The position numbers were made by a program, and so were the translations under genes. 64,000 bases of DNA from Pezizomycotina sp. ARF18 (lineage: Eukaryota > Ascomycota): assembly GCA_002224055.1 (NCBI GenBank), contig AZLU01000090.1:88880-152879 (forward strand), in the 5' to 3' direction. Numbering within the stretch: position 1 is the first letter of the stretch; each line of letters starts with the position of its first letter. Below the pieces are notes generated by a model that was not told the DNA's origin, made no database searches, and worked only from the letters and a program-made list of their open reading frames with translations. This document shows positions 10,885 through 23,176 of the stretch, piece after piece.

Positions 10885-11946
10885 ATGCCCTCCAAGGTCG
10901 ACGGAACCTCGAGCAGAAGCTCCGCCTCGCCATCGCCAGCACGTGCCTCGGCAGCGCGCGACACCACGAGCTCGAACCCAAACTAGCCGCCGCAGCAGAA
11001 GCAGGCTACAAGGGCGTCGAACTATCCTACGAGGACATCAAGCTCCCCGCAAAACGTCTAACGGAATCTGGCAACGGCAAAACCTTCGAAGAGAACCTTA
11101 CTTCGCAAGCTCAACGCTTCAAGGACCTCTGCGACAAGCACGGGCTGGAAATATTCGTCCTGCAGCCGTTCAAGAACTACGAAGGCCTGCTAGACCAGAA
11201 AAGGCACGAGGAGAAGATTGAAAAGTTGAAGATGTGGTTTAAGCTAGCGAAGATATTGGGGACGGATACTATACAGATACCCGCGCACTTTTGGACGGAG
11301 GGGACGACGGGTGATGAAGACGTTATTGTTAGAGATTTACAGGAGGTAGCGGACCTCGGCGCTGCGCAATCTCCGCCGGTACGGTTTACGTACGAGATCA
11401 TGGCGTGGGGCGCGTACGTGAACACCTGGCAGAAGCAGTGGTCCATCGTCCAAAAAGTCGACAGGGGAAACTTCGGCATCTGCCTAGATTCCTACCAAAT
11501 CCTCTCGCGCCTCTGGGCGGACTGCACCTCTAAATCCGGAATAAAAGCCGACGCAGACGCCCTCCTCGAAGCCGACCTCGCCGAACTAAAGCGCACGCTA
11601 CCGGTAGAGAAGATATTCTACGTCCAGATCGCGGACGCGGAGAAGTTATCGCCGCCGATGTCGCCGAGCCATCCCTGGTATAATCCGAAGCAGCATCCGA
11701 TCATGAGCTGGTCGAGGCACGCCAGGTTGTTCCCCCTTGAGGAAGACCGCGTGGTTATTTGCCCGTTCTGAGGATGATTCAGTTTTGGGTGTTTGAATAT
11801 GGGTATAGGGGGTGGGTTAGCATGGAGGTATTCAGCAGGACGATGTCCGAGACGAGGAACGAGGTTCCGCGAGAACTCGCTGTGAGGGGCGCGGAGAGCT
11901 GGAGAAGTGCGTGAAGGCGTTGAAATTGGACGAGAAGACGGAGTAA
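10885..11946 (+). CDS. qa-4/qutC-like: 3-dehydroshikimate dehydratase (quinate catabolism)
   Basis: Converts 3-dehydroshikimate to protocatechuate in fungal quinate/shikimate catabolism; a xylose-isomerase-like TIM-barrel enzyme. Start chosen at an ATG in good context (caccATGcc), giving MPSK as in the family; one frame change then leads to LRLAIASTCLGS. Recognisable barrel segments: AAEAGYKGVELSYEDI, FVLQPFKNYEG, DTIQIPAHFW, VRFTYEIMAWG, FGICLDSYQILSRLWAD and EKIFYVQIADAEKLSPPM. After another lost base near 11752 the frame continues GYLPVLRMIQ, then GWVSMEVFSRTM and RGAESWR; the end at 11946 assumes one more lost A, otherwise it ends at 11914. Length (about 350 aa) fits the family. Followed 1.1 kb downstream by a dehydrogenase-like gene of the same pathway. 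Confidence 0.88.
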
Positions 11947-12196
11947 AGAAAGGAAGATACGGGGACGGGATATACACAGATAGCAGGATCTACGGCGTTT
12001 TGAATTGTTCTGCTTAGATTTTAGTCAAATTCACTCTTTCCACAACAAGTCTTCCGCATTCCTAGCTTGCATTTGTTCGCGTTTCGATTAACGGTTTTAA
12101 ATCTCAAGCATACTACTAGAAAAACATTTCCCTTAATAATTTGTACAATCATTCAAATCTTTTATCACGAATTGATTCACTCGTATTACATGCTCT

Positions 12197-12200
<4 letters not shown>

Positions 12201-12230
<30 letters not shown>
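12201..12230. repeat. (AG)15 microsatellite
   Basis: Perfect dinucleotide run read directly from the sequence. Confidence 0.95.
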
Positions 12231-12234
<4 letters not shown>

Positions 12235-12489
12235 ACCTATGATTCTATTATTTCATTTCAAGTGGATATAAGCCGCTTAGATAACCGAACGCCGAACTCA
12301 ACGGTCCCAAGCTTCACCACACAAAGCTAGAGCAGTCCTGGCTTTTTCTCCTTGTAAGCGCCTTGTTCCTGAAATCCGAAAATCGGTTGAGCCCTTCCGG
12401 AGAAGCTATGCGTGTTCGCTCACCGCTTTTGAAAAAGTGGAGCTTTTACTGCAAGAGAAATAAATGGTTACTGTTATCGGCAGAGGATC

Positions 12490-12505
12490 GGATAAATGTT
12501 TATGA
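12490..12505. promoter_or_regulatory. Candidate quinate activator (QA-1F/QUTA) binding site
   Basis: The sequence ggataaatgtttatga matches the known quinate-activator consensus GGRTAARYRYTTATCC at 14 of 16 positions, failing only in the last two. It lies about 580 bp upstream of the dehydrogenase-like gene and about 550 bp after the dehydratase gene, where a site for induction by quinate would be expected. The consensus is from Neurospora and Aspergillus; the role here is inferred. Confidence 0.5.
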
Positions 12506-13083
12506 GCTGAAATATCCCGGTTGAACCGTTAATGAAACTGACGGCATCTTCGGAAGTGGCAGATGGCAGATGGCTAATGATATCCGCGATTGCAGCTTCG
12601 ACCGCGTGTGGGTTTGAGGACCTCTGTCCACTACTGCCCCAATTGCGATATTGACCGCCATTAGTCGAGGTGAATTATTGTTCTTAGTACTAGTAGTCAG
12701 TCATATTATTACCAATAACCAAGACCAAGGCACTGGCTAAAGAAGTGACGAAAAACTTGCGGGTGCAGGGGCTTTCATGGTGGGGGGAATTTGAAAACCT
12801 CACAAAGCTCTCTCGTGAGCTTCAAGTGCTCACCAAAAAAAAAAAAAAAAGCCTCAAATGATTTTATCGCCAATATTGAAACGTCACGAGGTTCCATGAT
12901 CCACAGCACTTGTCAAGCTCAATTGAAGCTAAGCTCATAAAAACAGTAAAGCAAACCGTGGCCCTTCTCTATCAAAACATATTTATGGCAACTCGAAACC
13001 ACTAACCTTCTTCACCATCTACCTCTACTGCTCACTCCATTACACCATCACCTCTTCAATAGCCCAAAAACAAGACAGCAACC

Positions 13084-14130
13084 ATGTCATCAGACACCTC
13101 CTTCCTCGAAGCCTCCTACGCCTTCGGCTCCTCCCCTCAAAAGCACCCCTTCGACTCCGCCACCCCTCCCGCCTTCCGCAAGTTCCACCTCTTCGGGTAC
13201 CCGATCCAGCACTCCCTCGCGCCGTACCTCCACAACACCGTCTTCCGCTCCCTGGACCTCCCCTGGACGTACGAAGTAAACGAATCCTCGACCGCGAGCA
13301 CTTCCTCTCTTTACTCCGCGACGAAGAGTGCATCGGGTCCGCGATCACGATGCCTCACAAGGTATCCATGATGCCGCACGTCGACGAGCTCACCGAGGAA
13401 GGGAAAATAATCGGCGCGATAAATACCGTTTTCGTTAGGCTTGTTGATGATAACGACGGGAAGAAGATGAGGAAGAAGTACGTCGGCACTAATACCGACT
13501 GCGTCGGTATCCGGGATGCGTTTGTCAAGAACTATCCGGACGTGTTGGAGTATTCGAAGGGTAAACCCGCTATGGTGCTTGGCGGCGGAGGAGCGTGCAG
13601 GAGCGCGTGTACGCGTGCTGGAAGTGGATGGGGGCAAGTAAGATATACATCGTAAACAGGTTAAAGAGCGAAGTAGACGATATAATCTCCTCGTTCACCT
13701 CGCACAAAGAATTCGACGGGGAAATAATACACGTCGAGACGGTCCAGCAAGCAAAGAATGCGAGAGGCCGGTTATTATCGTCGGTACGGTCCCCGATATC
13801 CCGCCGAAGGAAGACGGAGAGATACGGGCGAGGGAAGTAAGCGAGGTCATGACGGGGAAGTTGAAGGATGAGGCGGAGCAGAGTAGGAAGGGGTACGTGT
13901 TGGAGATGTGTTACCACCCGAAGCCGCGTACGGCGTTTTACGATATTTGCGAGAAGGCGGGGTGGGATGTGATCGTGGGGACGGAGGCGATGATATACCA
14001 GGGGATCGCGCAGGATGTGCTTTGGACGGAAAGACCGGTTGAGGACTTTGAGAAGGCGATCGAGGAGGCGAAGAAGCTTATACAGGAGAAGCTGGTTATA
14101 CAGGAGAAGTTTGCGGGGAATGGGCATTGA
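13084..14130 (+). CDS. Shikimate/quinate 5-dehydrogenase-like protein
   Basis: NAD(P)-dependent shikimate/quinate dehydrogenase family, fungal catabolic type (qa-3/qutB relatives). Recognisable order: substrate-binding N-terminus (FHLFGYPIQHSLAPYLHNT), the conserved ITMPHKVSMMPHVDELT reached after one frame change, INTVFVRL, GTNTDCVGIRDAF, a dinucleotide-binding loop GGGGACRSA, IYIVNRLKSEV, and the C-terminal block YVLEMCYHPKPRTAFYD with GWDVIVGTEAMIYQGIAQ. The catalytic Lys-Asp pair is represented by the K in PHKV and the D in TNTDC. Three or four frame corrections are needed between 13300 and 13860. No intron seen. Same direction as the dehydratase gene and probably co-regulated with it. 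Fungal shikimate-dehydrogenase-like proteins of unknown substrate also exist, so exact specificity is uncertain. Confidence 0.82.
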
Positions 14131-14554
14131 ATTGTACTAAGAGGTCCTATGTTGATTCACGGAGGAACGAGACTGAAAACTTTATCTCGTTCCATTGAAA
14201 GAAGAAGTTTTTTTAATCGTGGTTCAGTATTAAAAGCGTTTGACTATTCAGCTATATGTTTTTTTTTTTCAGTAGAATTACAAACTTGGGTTATTAATAC
14301 ATGAAGCTCACCTCTAGAAAGAGCTATGTTGAAAATCTTAATTGCACCGAGCAGTTGTCTTTTCTTAAAAGGGGGCAATCATATAGGCATGCATGCTGCG
14401 TAGTTTAGCCCTATTCTCCGAGTGTACGAGGCCTCTCTAGCGAAAATATATATACATAAGTAGTTTATGAACAAAAAAAAAAGAATATATCTATATTACG
14501 AAAACACCGAAATACCTAACTATACAGAAAGACCACACCCACCTTCCCCCTTCT
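14131..14554. other. Intergenic, convergent 3' ends
   Basis: AT-rich spacer between two convergent genes, with poly-T and poly-A runs near 14260 and 14474. Likely holds both polyadenylation regions. No gene seen. Confidence 0.5.
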
Positions 14555-15342
14555 TCATCTCTTTATGCCCGGAGCGTTCGGCTTCTTCTGCATATTCCTC
14601 TGCTTCTTTGGTCCCTCAGCCTGCGACTCGATAAGCTGCTTGGCTCCTTAATCTTCGTATTATCCTCTTCTTCCTCAACCTAATCCAACCCTCTTATTCT
14701 TCGGCTGTATCCTCGCGGGTCTCTCATCCATAAACTTCCCGATCCTCCACCCGTCATACGCGGCTGGTAGCTTCCCTGCGGCGTAACCCAACCCACCATC
14801 TTCTCATCGTTAACCGCAGTCTCCTCTCCGCCTTCTCGAACTTCCTCATCTCCGCATCGCTCAACACCTGAACATCGTACCTAACCGCCTAACCCGCGCT
14901 GCATTCTCCGGACGAGGTAACGTTTGGTTAATGTGTAACGCAACGCCGATGAATTTTCTTTTGGTTGGCGGGGATCTTTGTAGAAGCGTACGTAACCCGG
15001 CTGCATCGCGAAGATGGTGTGGTCCCGGCCCATTTTTACGTTTTCTCCGGGGTACCAGAGGGTTCCTTTTTGCGGAAGATTATGTTGCCGATTTTGACGA
15101 ATTCGCCGGCGGATTTTTTGGCGCCGAGGCGCCGGCCGGCGGGGAGCGGGCGCCGTTGGCGGCGCGGGAGGCTTTGTGCGTTGCGTGGCGGAGTTGGAGG
15201 AGGATGTGCGAGGGCGGGACCGCGGATTGGATTCTTGCGCGGGTGGTGGGTGGGAGGACGCGGGGAGGAGGAAGTGCGGAGTTAATGAGGAGGGTGTTGA
15301 TGGCCGTAGTAGCCGCGAGGCGTGGAGTAGTCGGGGCAGCAT
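14555..15342 (-). CDS. Mitochondrial large-subunit ribosomal protein bL27m
   Basis: Mitochondrial ribosomal protein bL27m, near the peptidyl-transferase centre. The core reads [56 protein letters not shown], then after a frame change [17 protein letters not shown]. The N-terminus, from the Met at 15342, is basic and Ser/Pro-rich, fitting a mitochondrial targeting sequence. As in other fungi there is a long charged C-terminal extension ([16 protein letters not shown], finally [11 protein letters not shown] then stop at 14555). At least three frame corrections are needed (near 15110, 15060 and 14960). A divergent-looking GC-rich open frame on the plus strand is a shadow. Confidence 0.88.
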
Positions 15343-15773
15343 CGTGGCCCTGTTCGGAGGTTACGGGTATCCTCGTCCAAATTGGTGTTGATTATATCGG
15401 GTTGTGATTTGGCGGCTTGTCGTGAAGTTGGGATGGTCTTTTGAGTTTTGGTAGAGAGAAATTTTGATAGATCGAATTGAAAATAGGACTGGGACATCTT
15501 TTTGGTGCTGGGATTTACGCGGTCTAGGCGTAGTTGCCAAGCTCTACCATTAAAAAGCTCGAAAGCTGTCCTTTCGCAACTGAAACACATCACAACACAA
15601 CACAACACAACACAACGCACGTCTTCCCAACTTGACAATTCTCAATTCAACGAACGCGAACGACATTTTTCTCCTTAGTAAAAGACGACAAGTACAGCAT
15701 CTTTGTCTTAGTCATTGAAGCATATATATATATATATATCAAGTCCCGCCCCTCTCTGTTTTTCTTCTCGACA
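15343..15773. other. Divergent promoter region bL27m / LCL2
   Basis: Upstream region shared by two divergent genes. Contains a direct repeat of cacaacacaa near 15590-15615 and an (AT)n run at 15722-15740 just before the LCL2 start. No gene seen. Confidence 0.5.
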
Positions 15774-16243
15774 ATGTTACTGCGCTTCTTCTCCCTGTTA
15801 TTCCTCGCCTCGACCGCCGCAGCGCAGTTCGGCAGCTTCTTCGAGCAGATGTTCAACGGCGGGCAGGAGCAGGAGCACCACCACCAGCAAGGGCAAGGCG
15901 ACGTGCCTTCGGACAGCAGCTGGTACCAGAAGACTTATAACGGCGGTAAGTTATAACATCCTCTCCTCCCTCTCTCTTTGTTATTCATTTTTGTCTAAGA
16001 AAAAAGGGAAGCAAGTTGTAGCTGACTTTTTTTTTTTTGTAATGGTTTTCACAGCACACTGTAGCAAGTACCTCTGCCCGAACACCCTCGCCTGCGTCGA
16101 CAAGCCGCTGCACTGCCCCTGCGCGTTCGACTCGTGGGAAGAAAAATTCGAAGTACAAGAGGGACTGCCGCTTTGCCTCAGCAGTCCGGCGATCCGAAGA
16201 TGACGGCGAGGAAGGTGAGCTGGCTAGGAAGGGGTTGCTCTGA
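15774..16243 (+). CDS. LCL2: Long chronological lifespan protein 2 (Lcl2)
   Basis: Small secretory-pathway protein of the fungal Lcl2 family, linked in yeast to ER-associated degradation. Exon 1 (15774-15945) encodes a signal peptide ([19 protein letters not shown]) and a Gln/His-rich spacer. The intron 15946-16054 has GTAAGT, a long T tract and CACAG. Exon 2 encodes the family signature: [20 protein letters not shown], then [12 protein letters not shown] and GLPLCLS. Two lost bases (near 16187 and 16217) restore the family's ending [12 protein letters not shown] with a stop at 16241-16243; uncorrected, the frame would end at 16203. Six conserved cysteines are visible. Length about 120 aa, as expected. 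Confidence 0.9.
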
Positions 16244-16677
16244 AACGGATACGAAGGGAAAGGTGGATAGAAGGAGCGTTTTGTCATACCAAATTTTGAA
16301 GCAGTTTATTTTTGTTTTTACGCTGACGTGGTTTTTATAGCGATGGGTCGTTTTTCTAAATTTTTAATAGACATAGCAAACATCGCGATTGTGGCACTGG
16401 GCGTCTAAGTATTAATGCTCCAAAATTATAACAGTAGTATTAAATGCGTATGGGAAGAGGTAGTAGAAAGCTCTAATGGCAGCAAGATTTTTATGTTTTA
16501 TATCAACCAAAGCCATGTCACCACAGATACCAAAGATGATGATGATTGATCTATTGTAAAGCAATAGGAAGAGAAACAAAAATTCATATCTGAGGATAGA
16601 AAAAAAAAAAAAAAAAAAAGGCGGAAAGGAAAAGAAATCTAATCAACCGAGCCGTTTGTATCTCTCCTTGTCTTAGA
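16244..16677. other. Intergenic, convergent 3' ends
   Basis: AT-rich spacer with a poly-A run at about 16600-16619. No gene seen. Confidence 0.5.
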
Positions 16678-17605
16678 CTAAAGCAGCTCGTTCGCATCGG
16701 GCAGAGAGTCCTCTGAACGAGCAGCATCCTTGATACTTTCACCCACGACATAAAAGGAAGATGTTATTGATAATTTGATATATCCAGTATTATTGGAGCT
16801 GTGAGCTCGTACGCCAGCCATGATGGTCTTCATGGGCAGCTTCATTTCGAAATCGCGTGAGCTATTAATTGCTAGAGTCAGGAACATTCGATTTATCTAA
16901 AGATTTCAAGGGAGGACATACCTTGCTCACTGCCAAAAATCTCAGATCCTTCGGCTCCAAAATATCCTTGGACATTTTCGGCAGCCGCTCCGGCTTCAGA
17001 CTTTCGCCAAACCTGTCAGTGCGCGTAGAGGTTTCGCACGAGGAAGTTTCCGCCCCGCTTTTGAGGTTTTTTGAGGGGTTTTCATCTCGCAGTTTTCGCG
17101 ATCGCTGCAGAGCGTAAGTTCGCTAGCCCCGAGCAAGCTAGCTCTCTTACGACGCCTTATTTGAGACTCCTCGTTCTTACAAAGCTTTGCACCAAGGTCT
17201 GCTACCTCAGCCTCAAGGTCTGCTACCTCGGCCTCAGCTTATTAACCTGGTTCTTCAGAGTCGTTACCGTTCCGTCGGTGTCTAGCGCTTCCTCCGGTGA
17301 AAGCGAGGTACATATTCCTAGTCCGACGTCTGCGTGTTGTCTAAAGTAGTCGTCCCCAGTTTCGTTTCTTCTGGTGGGGGAAAGAATATGCCGGATTGAT
17401 TTCCCGTATAATCCGTTGCTTAAAGTGGCGCATCTTTCCAGCGTCTCATTGTTGAGCGTATGGTTGCGGAGCCTTTTGGAGAGGTATAATGCGCACGGCA
17501 ACTTGGAAACTCTACCGTAGTGTGACCTGTAGCTCCCAGCGTCTTATCATGCCCAAAAAAAAAAAAGTTAGCGTAATTCTCAAGAACGATATGGATGCGC
17601 AACAA
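16678..17605 (-). CDS. Hypothetical coiled-coil protein
   Basis: Unrecognised. Minus-strand frames assemble into YGKSIRHILSPTRRNETGDD (near 17400), a heptad-rich stretch VTTLKNQVNKL followed by ADLEAEVADLGAKLCKNEE (about 17180-17270), a basic segment, and FGESLKPERLPKMSKDILEP (about 16970-17010). A GTATGT donor follows at about 16923 and a CTAG acceptor near 16875; the last exon carries MKLPMKTIMAGVRAH and ends DSLPDANELL at 16678. The start is uncertain (Met candidates at 17605 and 17501). Coiled coil and splice pattern are convincing as coding; no family is known to me. Confidence 0.45.
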
Positions 17606-17649
17606 CTTGCAAAAGAGGAAAGTAGACCATTTTGAAGATAAAAGCGAAT

Positions 17650-20600
17650 GCCTGAATTTTTTTTTTTTTTTAGGAATAGCGGTTGTTACAGTCCAACGAA
17701 CTAGCAGGTGGAAGAAATCTCAGAGATGACGTAGGGACAACTTACAGTAGGTTGGATCGTGGGGTTTTTATTTAAAAAAGAGCGTCTGAAATATTTAGAT
17801 TCTGGTGATGCTTTGCGTCAGGATAGCAGAAACGGGGGTGAACAGGGCGACAAAGGTTTCTTGGGCACTTGATAAGGGGAGAAGATTAGCAAACGCTCTT
17901 TGGAAAACTTTTCTTCGCAATGGGCAGAATAGAAGAAGCCTTGAGATAATCAGCGTGAATACAGTGCTAGATCTCGACGGGGCTAACCTGACGACGTGGC
18001 GTGGGAACTTTGACGGTGGAACTAGGACATTCTGGAAGATGTTCTTGAGGGAAACGGACATTGGTTAAGCGTTCGAAATCGGTTTCGGGAGCCAGTCGTT
18101 TCTTACCACTGTCCAGGAAGAAGCAGGTTATAACTCCAGGAGGGATCTTCGAAGCTCAGAATCTTTCTAAATACTATCAATTTTTTTTTTTTTAATAATC
18201 ATAATAGTAACTGTAGTACAAGACCTACTTATTAAATACTTTACTTAGAAGGAGCTATTTATCATAACGGATTCCTGGATCACTTCACGTTAAGCAGTTG
18301 TCTTGTTTTAAGCTGGTGCGCTTTTAAAAATAGCGAGCTCATACTCTAGATTTAATAGAGCGGTCGATTCCTTTTATACGCTTTATGATTATTGCAGAAT
18401 CTCACAAGACGGATTTGATACTCGATGCTTCTAGATTTTGATGTTATTTACTATAGTAGACTCTTTATGCTTTTAAGATGTTGCTACAATTTTGATTTAC
18501 TACTAGCATGATGTACTAATGTGTAACAGATTTCATTGTACAATGGAAGAAGACAGAAGGGAAGATGCCCCTGAAACAGGGAGAAAAGAGATGGACGGCG
18601 GGTTCGCGGCTATTGAGATAATGTACAACCTGATAAAGAAAAGAAAATTGCAATCGTAACCATTTACGATATAAAGCTATTTCTCTTTAGTAGATTGTAA
18701 GAGAAGTTATTAATGAAATGAGCTGGTTTAGTTTCCTTATACTAATGAATTCATTGTAATTGGGTTTGTAGGGTAGGGGCTTCGTACTTTTGTCTTTTTT
18801 TCTATTTAACGAAACGTGAAAAAAGAAGAGAGGGCTTGTTTGTGCCAGGCCAAAGGTGACAATTTTTCAAAAACTTGGTTTTTCCCCCGTTTTAGTTGGG
18901 TTCAGATATGTTAGGAATATAGAACTAGAAATCATGGGTAAGTTCTTACGTATAGTGTTGAACTCACTCAACGCTCGTAGCCCACCTCTCGGGTGCTTCC
19001 TGCCTTGATATGAGAATCCGTTTGACAGCTGGCTTGATATTGTTATCATAGTCTTTAACCGACAGATGAGGAACAGGTTCGGGCCGGGAGACAGCCGTCT
19101 GATTTCCGTACGCTGTTTTGCCGTGAGGACTATCTTATCTAGGTCCTCAATCGGCCCATCCAAGCTTATTATTGTTTTGAGCCAGAAGACTTAGCGCATA
19201 AACATTTCCCCCTTTTTCAAGGTCGTAGCAACAAGGATGCCCCTCCCACGATACAATTGACCCCCGATGCCGGTGCCTGCATTGACAATTGATGATAATA
19301 TGAGTCGACCGGATCTTTTGGCTCACCCTAAAAGGAATGCTTTCCTCATTAAGCTCTTCTAATTTACACAAAATCCGTATGGGACGAGCAAGGGCCCCAA
19401 GTAGACGCTTCAATATTATCGATTCCATTATTAGAATATTGCACTACGGCTCAGCGTAAAGTGTGTATAACCTCATAATAAGTATCCCAACTGAATTGAC
19501 GGAGAGGCCTCGAAAGCAGACTCAGAATCCAAAGCTAGAATAAGGCAGCAGTATAGTAACAAATTGAACTGGTAAAATACATAAATATATCCTGAGATTA
19601 ATAATATTAATAATTCTTCCGGACAAGTATTCAACCTCCCCCTCTGGCGGTGGTATGTAAAAAAAAGAAAAAACCTATAACTATAGTATAGTACAGCCTC
19701 CCCCTCCCTCCCTTTCGCCCCGCGCGAGTGCATTTCTCACACATCTCTCTACACGTTTTGTGATTTGTTTTGGTCTTGCAATTCTGCCCTTCCCAGAACA
19801 TCCTGCAAGACTTTCGCATCGGGAAGCCTTGCAGTGCCGCATGAGTATTGACTTGTTCCATTCTGCACATTGATGTATAATTAGAGGGGAGGCGTTTAAA
19901 ATATTTGGCGATATGTTTCTTTGATTTGGTGAGAGGGGGTTTTTGTTGATACGTTATCTAGCGGAAGTATAGGAGTTAGGTACGTAGACCTTAGGTTTTC
20001 GTGGTTTGAATGGAAGTAAAGGTTCGGTGATGAGTGCTGCGGCGCATTGCAAATTACAGTGCTTTTTATATACATCGTATCTATTCATATTTTTTTAGGA
20101 CTTTTTTCAAGATCATGGCAACGTTACTGCTTTTTTCTAATACTGAATGAATTTTTTTCTTTTCAGGAGATGAACATCGTATTTTGATATCCTTCTTGCT
20201 TCTATAACATAATATAAATTGCAAGGAGCTATATTCCCGGCCTTGTACTATTATTTATATCGGTTCTGAGTTAGATACGGAAACTTCATGCTTTCCACGC
20301 CGATTTACCATTATTTCTTCGCCTGTTGATATATAATGCATACATATATTGAAGGCTCTATTTGGCACGAAGCTGGCTTCGGTTTACCCTTGATTTTCTG
20401 ACTAGCTACTAAGAGTTTCACTGAAAGCGGCGGGCAATGGTTTCACGTTGGTATGCTTAACTTTAGGCGTCGAGGCGAGATTGACGAACTATATATATAC
20501 ATATAATATACATATTGACTAATAATACATTGATTAATTAAGGTATAGGCCTGTATATAAACAAAAAAAACATTAACTAAAAATAATATAAGTACGTTTA

Positions 20601-22540
20601 ACTTACTTTTCGCGACGGATATAATCTTTATATTTTGATCTTTTCATTATTATATATATCTCGAGCTATAACCTTTTCCCCGGTATCTAGATCTTCTATA
20701 AAATTTGTATATCGGTAACCGGGTAGGTCGTGGCTATATTTATATTTATATTATTTTATTTCGCATACGCTTTTTATTTATTTTTTGTTTTCAAAAAGGT
20801 CAAAAAGTAGGATTTATTAAGGGGTAATTTATTTTTTTATAGATATAAAGAAGATCTTATTTAGATTTCAAAAAAATACTGATATATCGATATAAAACGA
20901 TATGCACCTTTGATAGATTTTCGATATATCGTCAAATATATATATATATCGCTTACATGGTAAATACGTCTTAAAACTTAAAGAGATTTTTATTATTATT
21001 TAGGTCCTATCTAAGCTTGATAGGTGCTTCGTGAATGATGATTACAATAGCCTTGGGCTTAAGTATCAATTGTGTCGAAAGTAACCGCATGGAGACTCGG
21101 ATATTTAAATGAAGGATTCGTGACAGAAACTGTTAAGCTTGAGCTCGAAGTGCTAACCTGCCGGTTTCTTGCTCGCGACATTTTGAGTACTAGCTAACTT
21201 GAATACACGCAGGCAGCTATTGAAGCGTGAAAAGCTCGTGATCAACTACTCCTAATAACCTTTTGTCTAGATATTATTTTTAATCTATTATTCAAAAACG
21301 CGTTCATCGATGGGCATCATCGCTAAGATTTTGTAAAGACAAGCGAATTTTCCGCAGCCATTCGTAAAATGCGCAACCGAGCAATGTATAAGAATCTTAC
21401 AATGTTACAAAGGAGCTTTCAATTTGCGGATAAAGGTTTTACTCGCATATCTACTGAGAGGAATAGTAGCGTACATATTTCTACTTCTATTCCTATTTGA
21501 TGATGCTTACTCTATAAAAAGTTTTTGTTTTCCAGAAAGTTTGTTCCGAGTATAGATACGATTTGATATTGCTGACGGGGGAGCTCTTAAACGTATAAGA
21601 GCAAAAAGGATGATAAATTCAACCTACTTAGCCAAATCTTCTAGTATAACAGCTTATACATCTCATTTCCTTTAGTAACAATAGCGTCGTGAAGCTTTTT
21701 GTAATTAGTAAAGGTCCGTTGAGACCTTTTGACCGCACTCCTTCAAGATAATTGGGGCTGCGGGCAAAAGTGCGTGTTGTTTCCCAATTTGTTTGAAAAA
21801 GCAATCAAACGGAAAGCTAGACGGATACTTTCGAATGACAACGATTCTGTCGATGCTTAAAACATCTTGCTCTCAATTGTAAAACATCTTGCTCTCGCAC
21901 TTTGTGCCGGCTAGACGCAGATGGGCACCATGTCAACTTCTTCCTTCACCCGCATCCCACGGCTATTTTAGCTTCCCTCGGTTTCTTTTTCAAAGCCCTG
22001 TTCCCGCTTTTTTTTGTTCACAAGACCATAAGTTTCGTTCCTGGCATGCTCGAGATCCTGAAGAATTGTCACCCTTGGCAGACAGGAGAGGTCTTTTACC
22101 GAATGCTCCCGCCTCGGATGATCGTCGGCCAAAAGGAAAGAAGAAATAACGGGATGGCAAAGAGTGGATGCTCTGCAAGCCACTGCCAGTGGGAAAGGCA
22201 GGCTTAAAAAATTCGATGTATGAGAATGGAGGGGAATCGTTTTGTGGAGGGCTTGGCGCTGTGGGTTTAGGCTCGTTCCGGCCACAAAAAAAAAACTTTT
22301 TTTTTTTTTACTAGGCGAAAATTTTCTTCCCCGCTATAAAAGATATTTTTCTTAGTAGTGTGGTGAAATTTTCACCTTTTCTTCTTCCCAAGACTCATTC
22401 GTTCATTGATTCCTTCAGGCCTTTTTTCTTTCGATCCGTTAAATATTCGTCGAATGACACACAAAAGGCAATTTCTGTGCTGACAGGTTAGGCCAAAAGC
22501 TTCGTATAAAAATGTGAAATCTTCAACTTCCCTTTTTTTC
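17650..22540. other. AT-rich gene desert
   Basis: Nearly 5 kb, strongly AT-rich around 18.1-18.8 and 19.9-21.7 kb with many TATATA runs and no long frames. A moderately GC-rich patch at 18.87-19.43 kb on the minus strand has frames that might be gene remnants (KDYDNNIKPAVKRILISRQE) but is not recognised. TA enrichment and lack of frames resemble RIP-decayed repeat DNA. No transposon domain could be identified. Confidence 0.5.
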
Positions 22541-23176
22541 TTTTTCCCCCTCTTGCATCAATCAATTCTCAAACTGCCTTTGTTCAGCCTCCACCAGTAG
22601 CTTCATCACGAACGATTGATCAATCTCAGCATCTTCAGCATCTCAGCTCCACAAGGTACGGTTGCCGATGTCCCTTCTCCGCATTGTTCAATGTCGAACT
22701 TCGTGAAAAGGGTTTCTGCGGGGGGATTCTCGGGACCTCTTGCATTTTTGGAACCTGCAAGAGCCGAATGTTATTGAAATGTTACCCGACATTGAACACC
22801 CCTAAAAGTTTTTGATCAAAAAATCCCCTCTCCCTTATTACTTATTACTTATTTGCTATGATGACTCCAAGACGATATATGCCCAGGGATCCAGTTCGAA
22901 AAAATATCTTTGACTTTGTTGGTTTTTTTCGCTGTTTCTTCGATGAAGGCTTCGTTAATTATAGACTACAACGGTATCTGAGCATGACGTAAAGAAGAAG
23001 AGATATATTATTTCTTTCAGTGGATTGTTGTGACTGCTTTCAGGTTCATTAGCGACTTGTGACTAAACAACTTGGGAAAAAAGACTCTACAAATTCTAGA
23101 GTTGATCAACCGGCTTGATACAATTTCGATTTCTCTACATATCAAGGAAAGGGTATTTCTAGAAAACTGAGAGGTG
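22541..23176 (+). promoter_or_regulatory. Probable 5' region of SEN2
   Basis: A pyrimidine-rich tract at 22530-22560 is followed by a C/A-rich leader-like stretch (22560-22655) and a GTACGG that could be a donor in a leader intron. No coding frame was found before the SEN2 ATG at 23177. The leader may belong to SEN2 or to an unrecognised small gene. Confidence 0.35.

Larger units (their letters stand above)
11947..13083. other. Intergenic region between the quinate genes
   Basis: Contains an (AG)15 microsatellite at 12201-12230, the activator-like palindrome at 12490-12505, a poly-A run near 12836 and a pyrimidine-rich leader just before the next ATG. No gene seen. Confidence 0.55.

Noticed and set aside
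14931-15407. GC-rich plus-strand frames opposite bL27m
   Set aside because: Shadow of the ribosomal protein gene; no recognisable protein.
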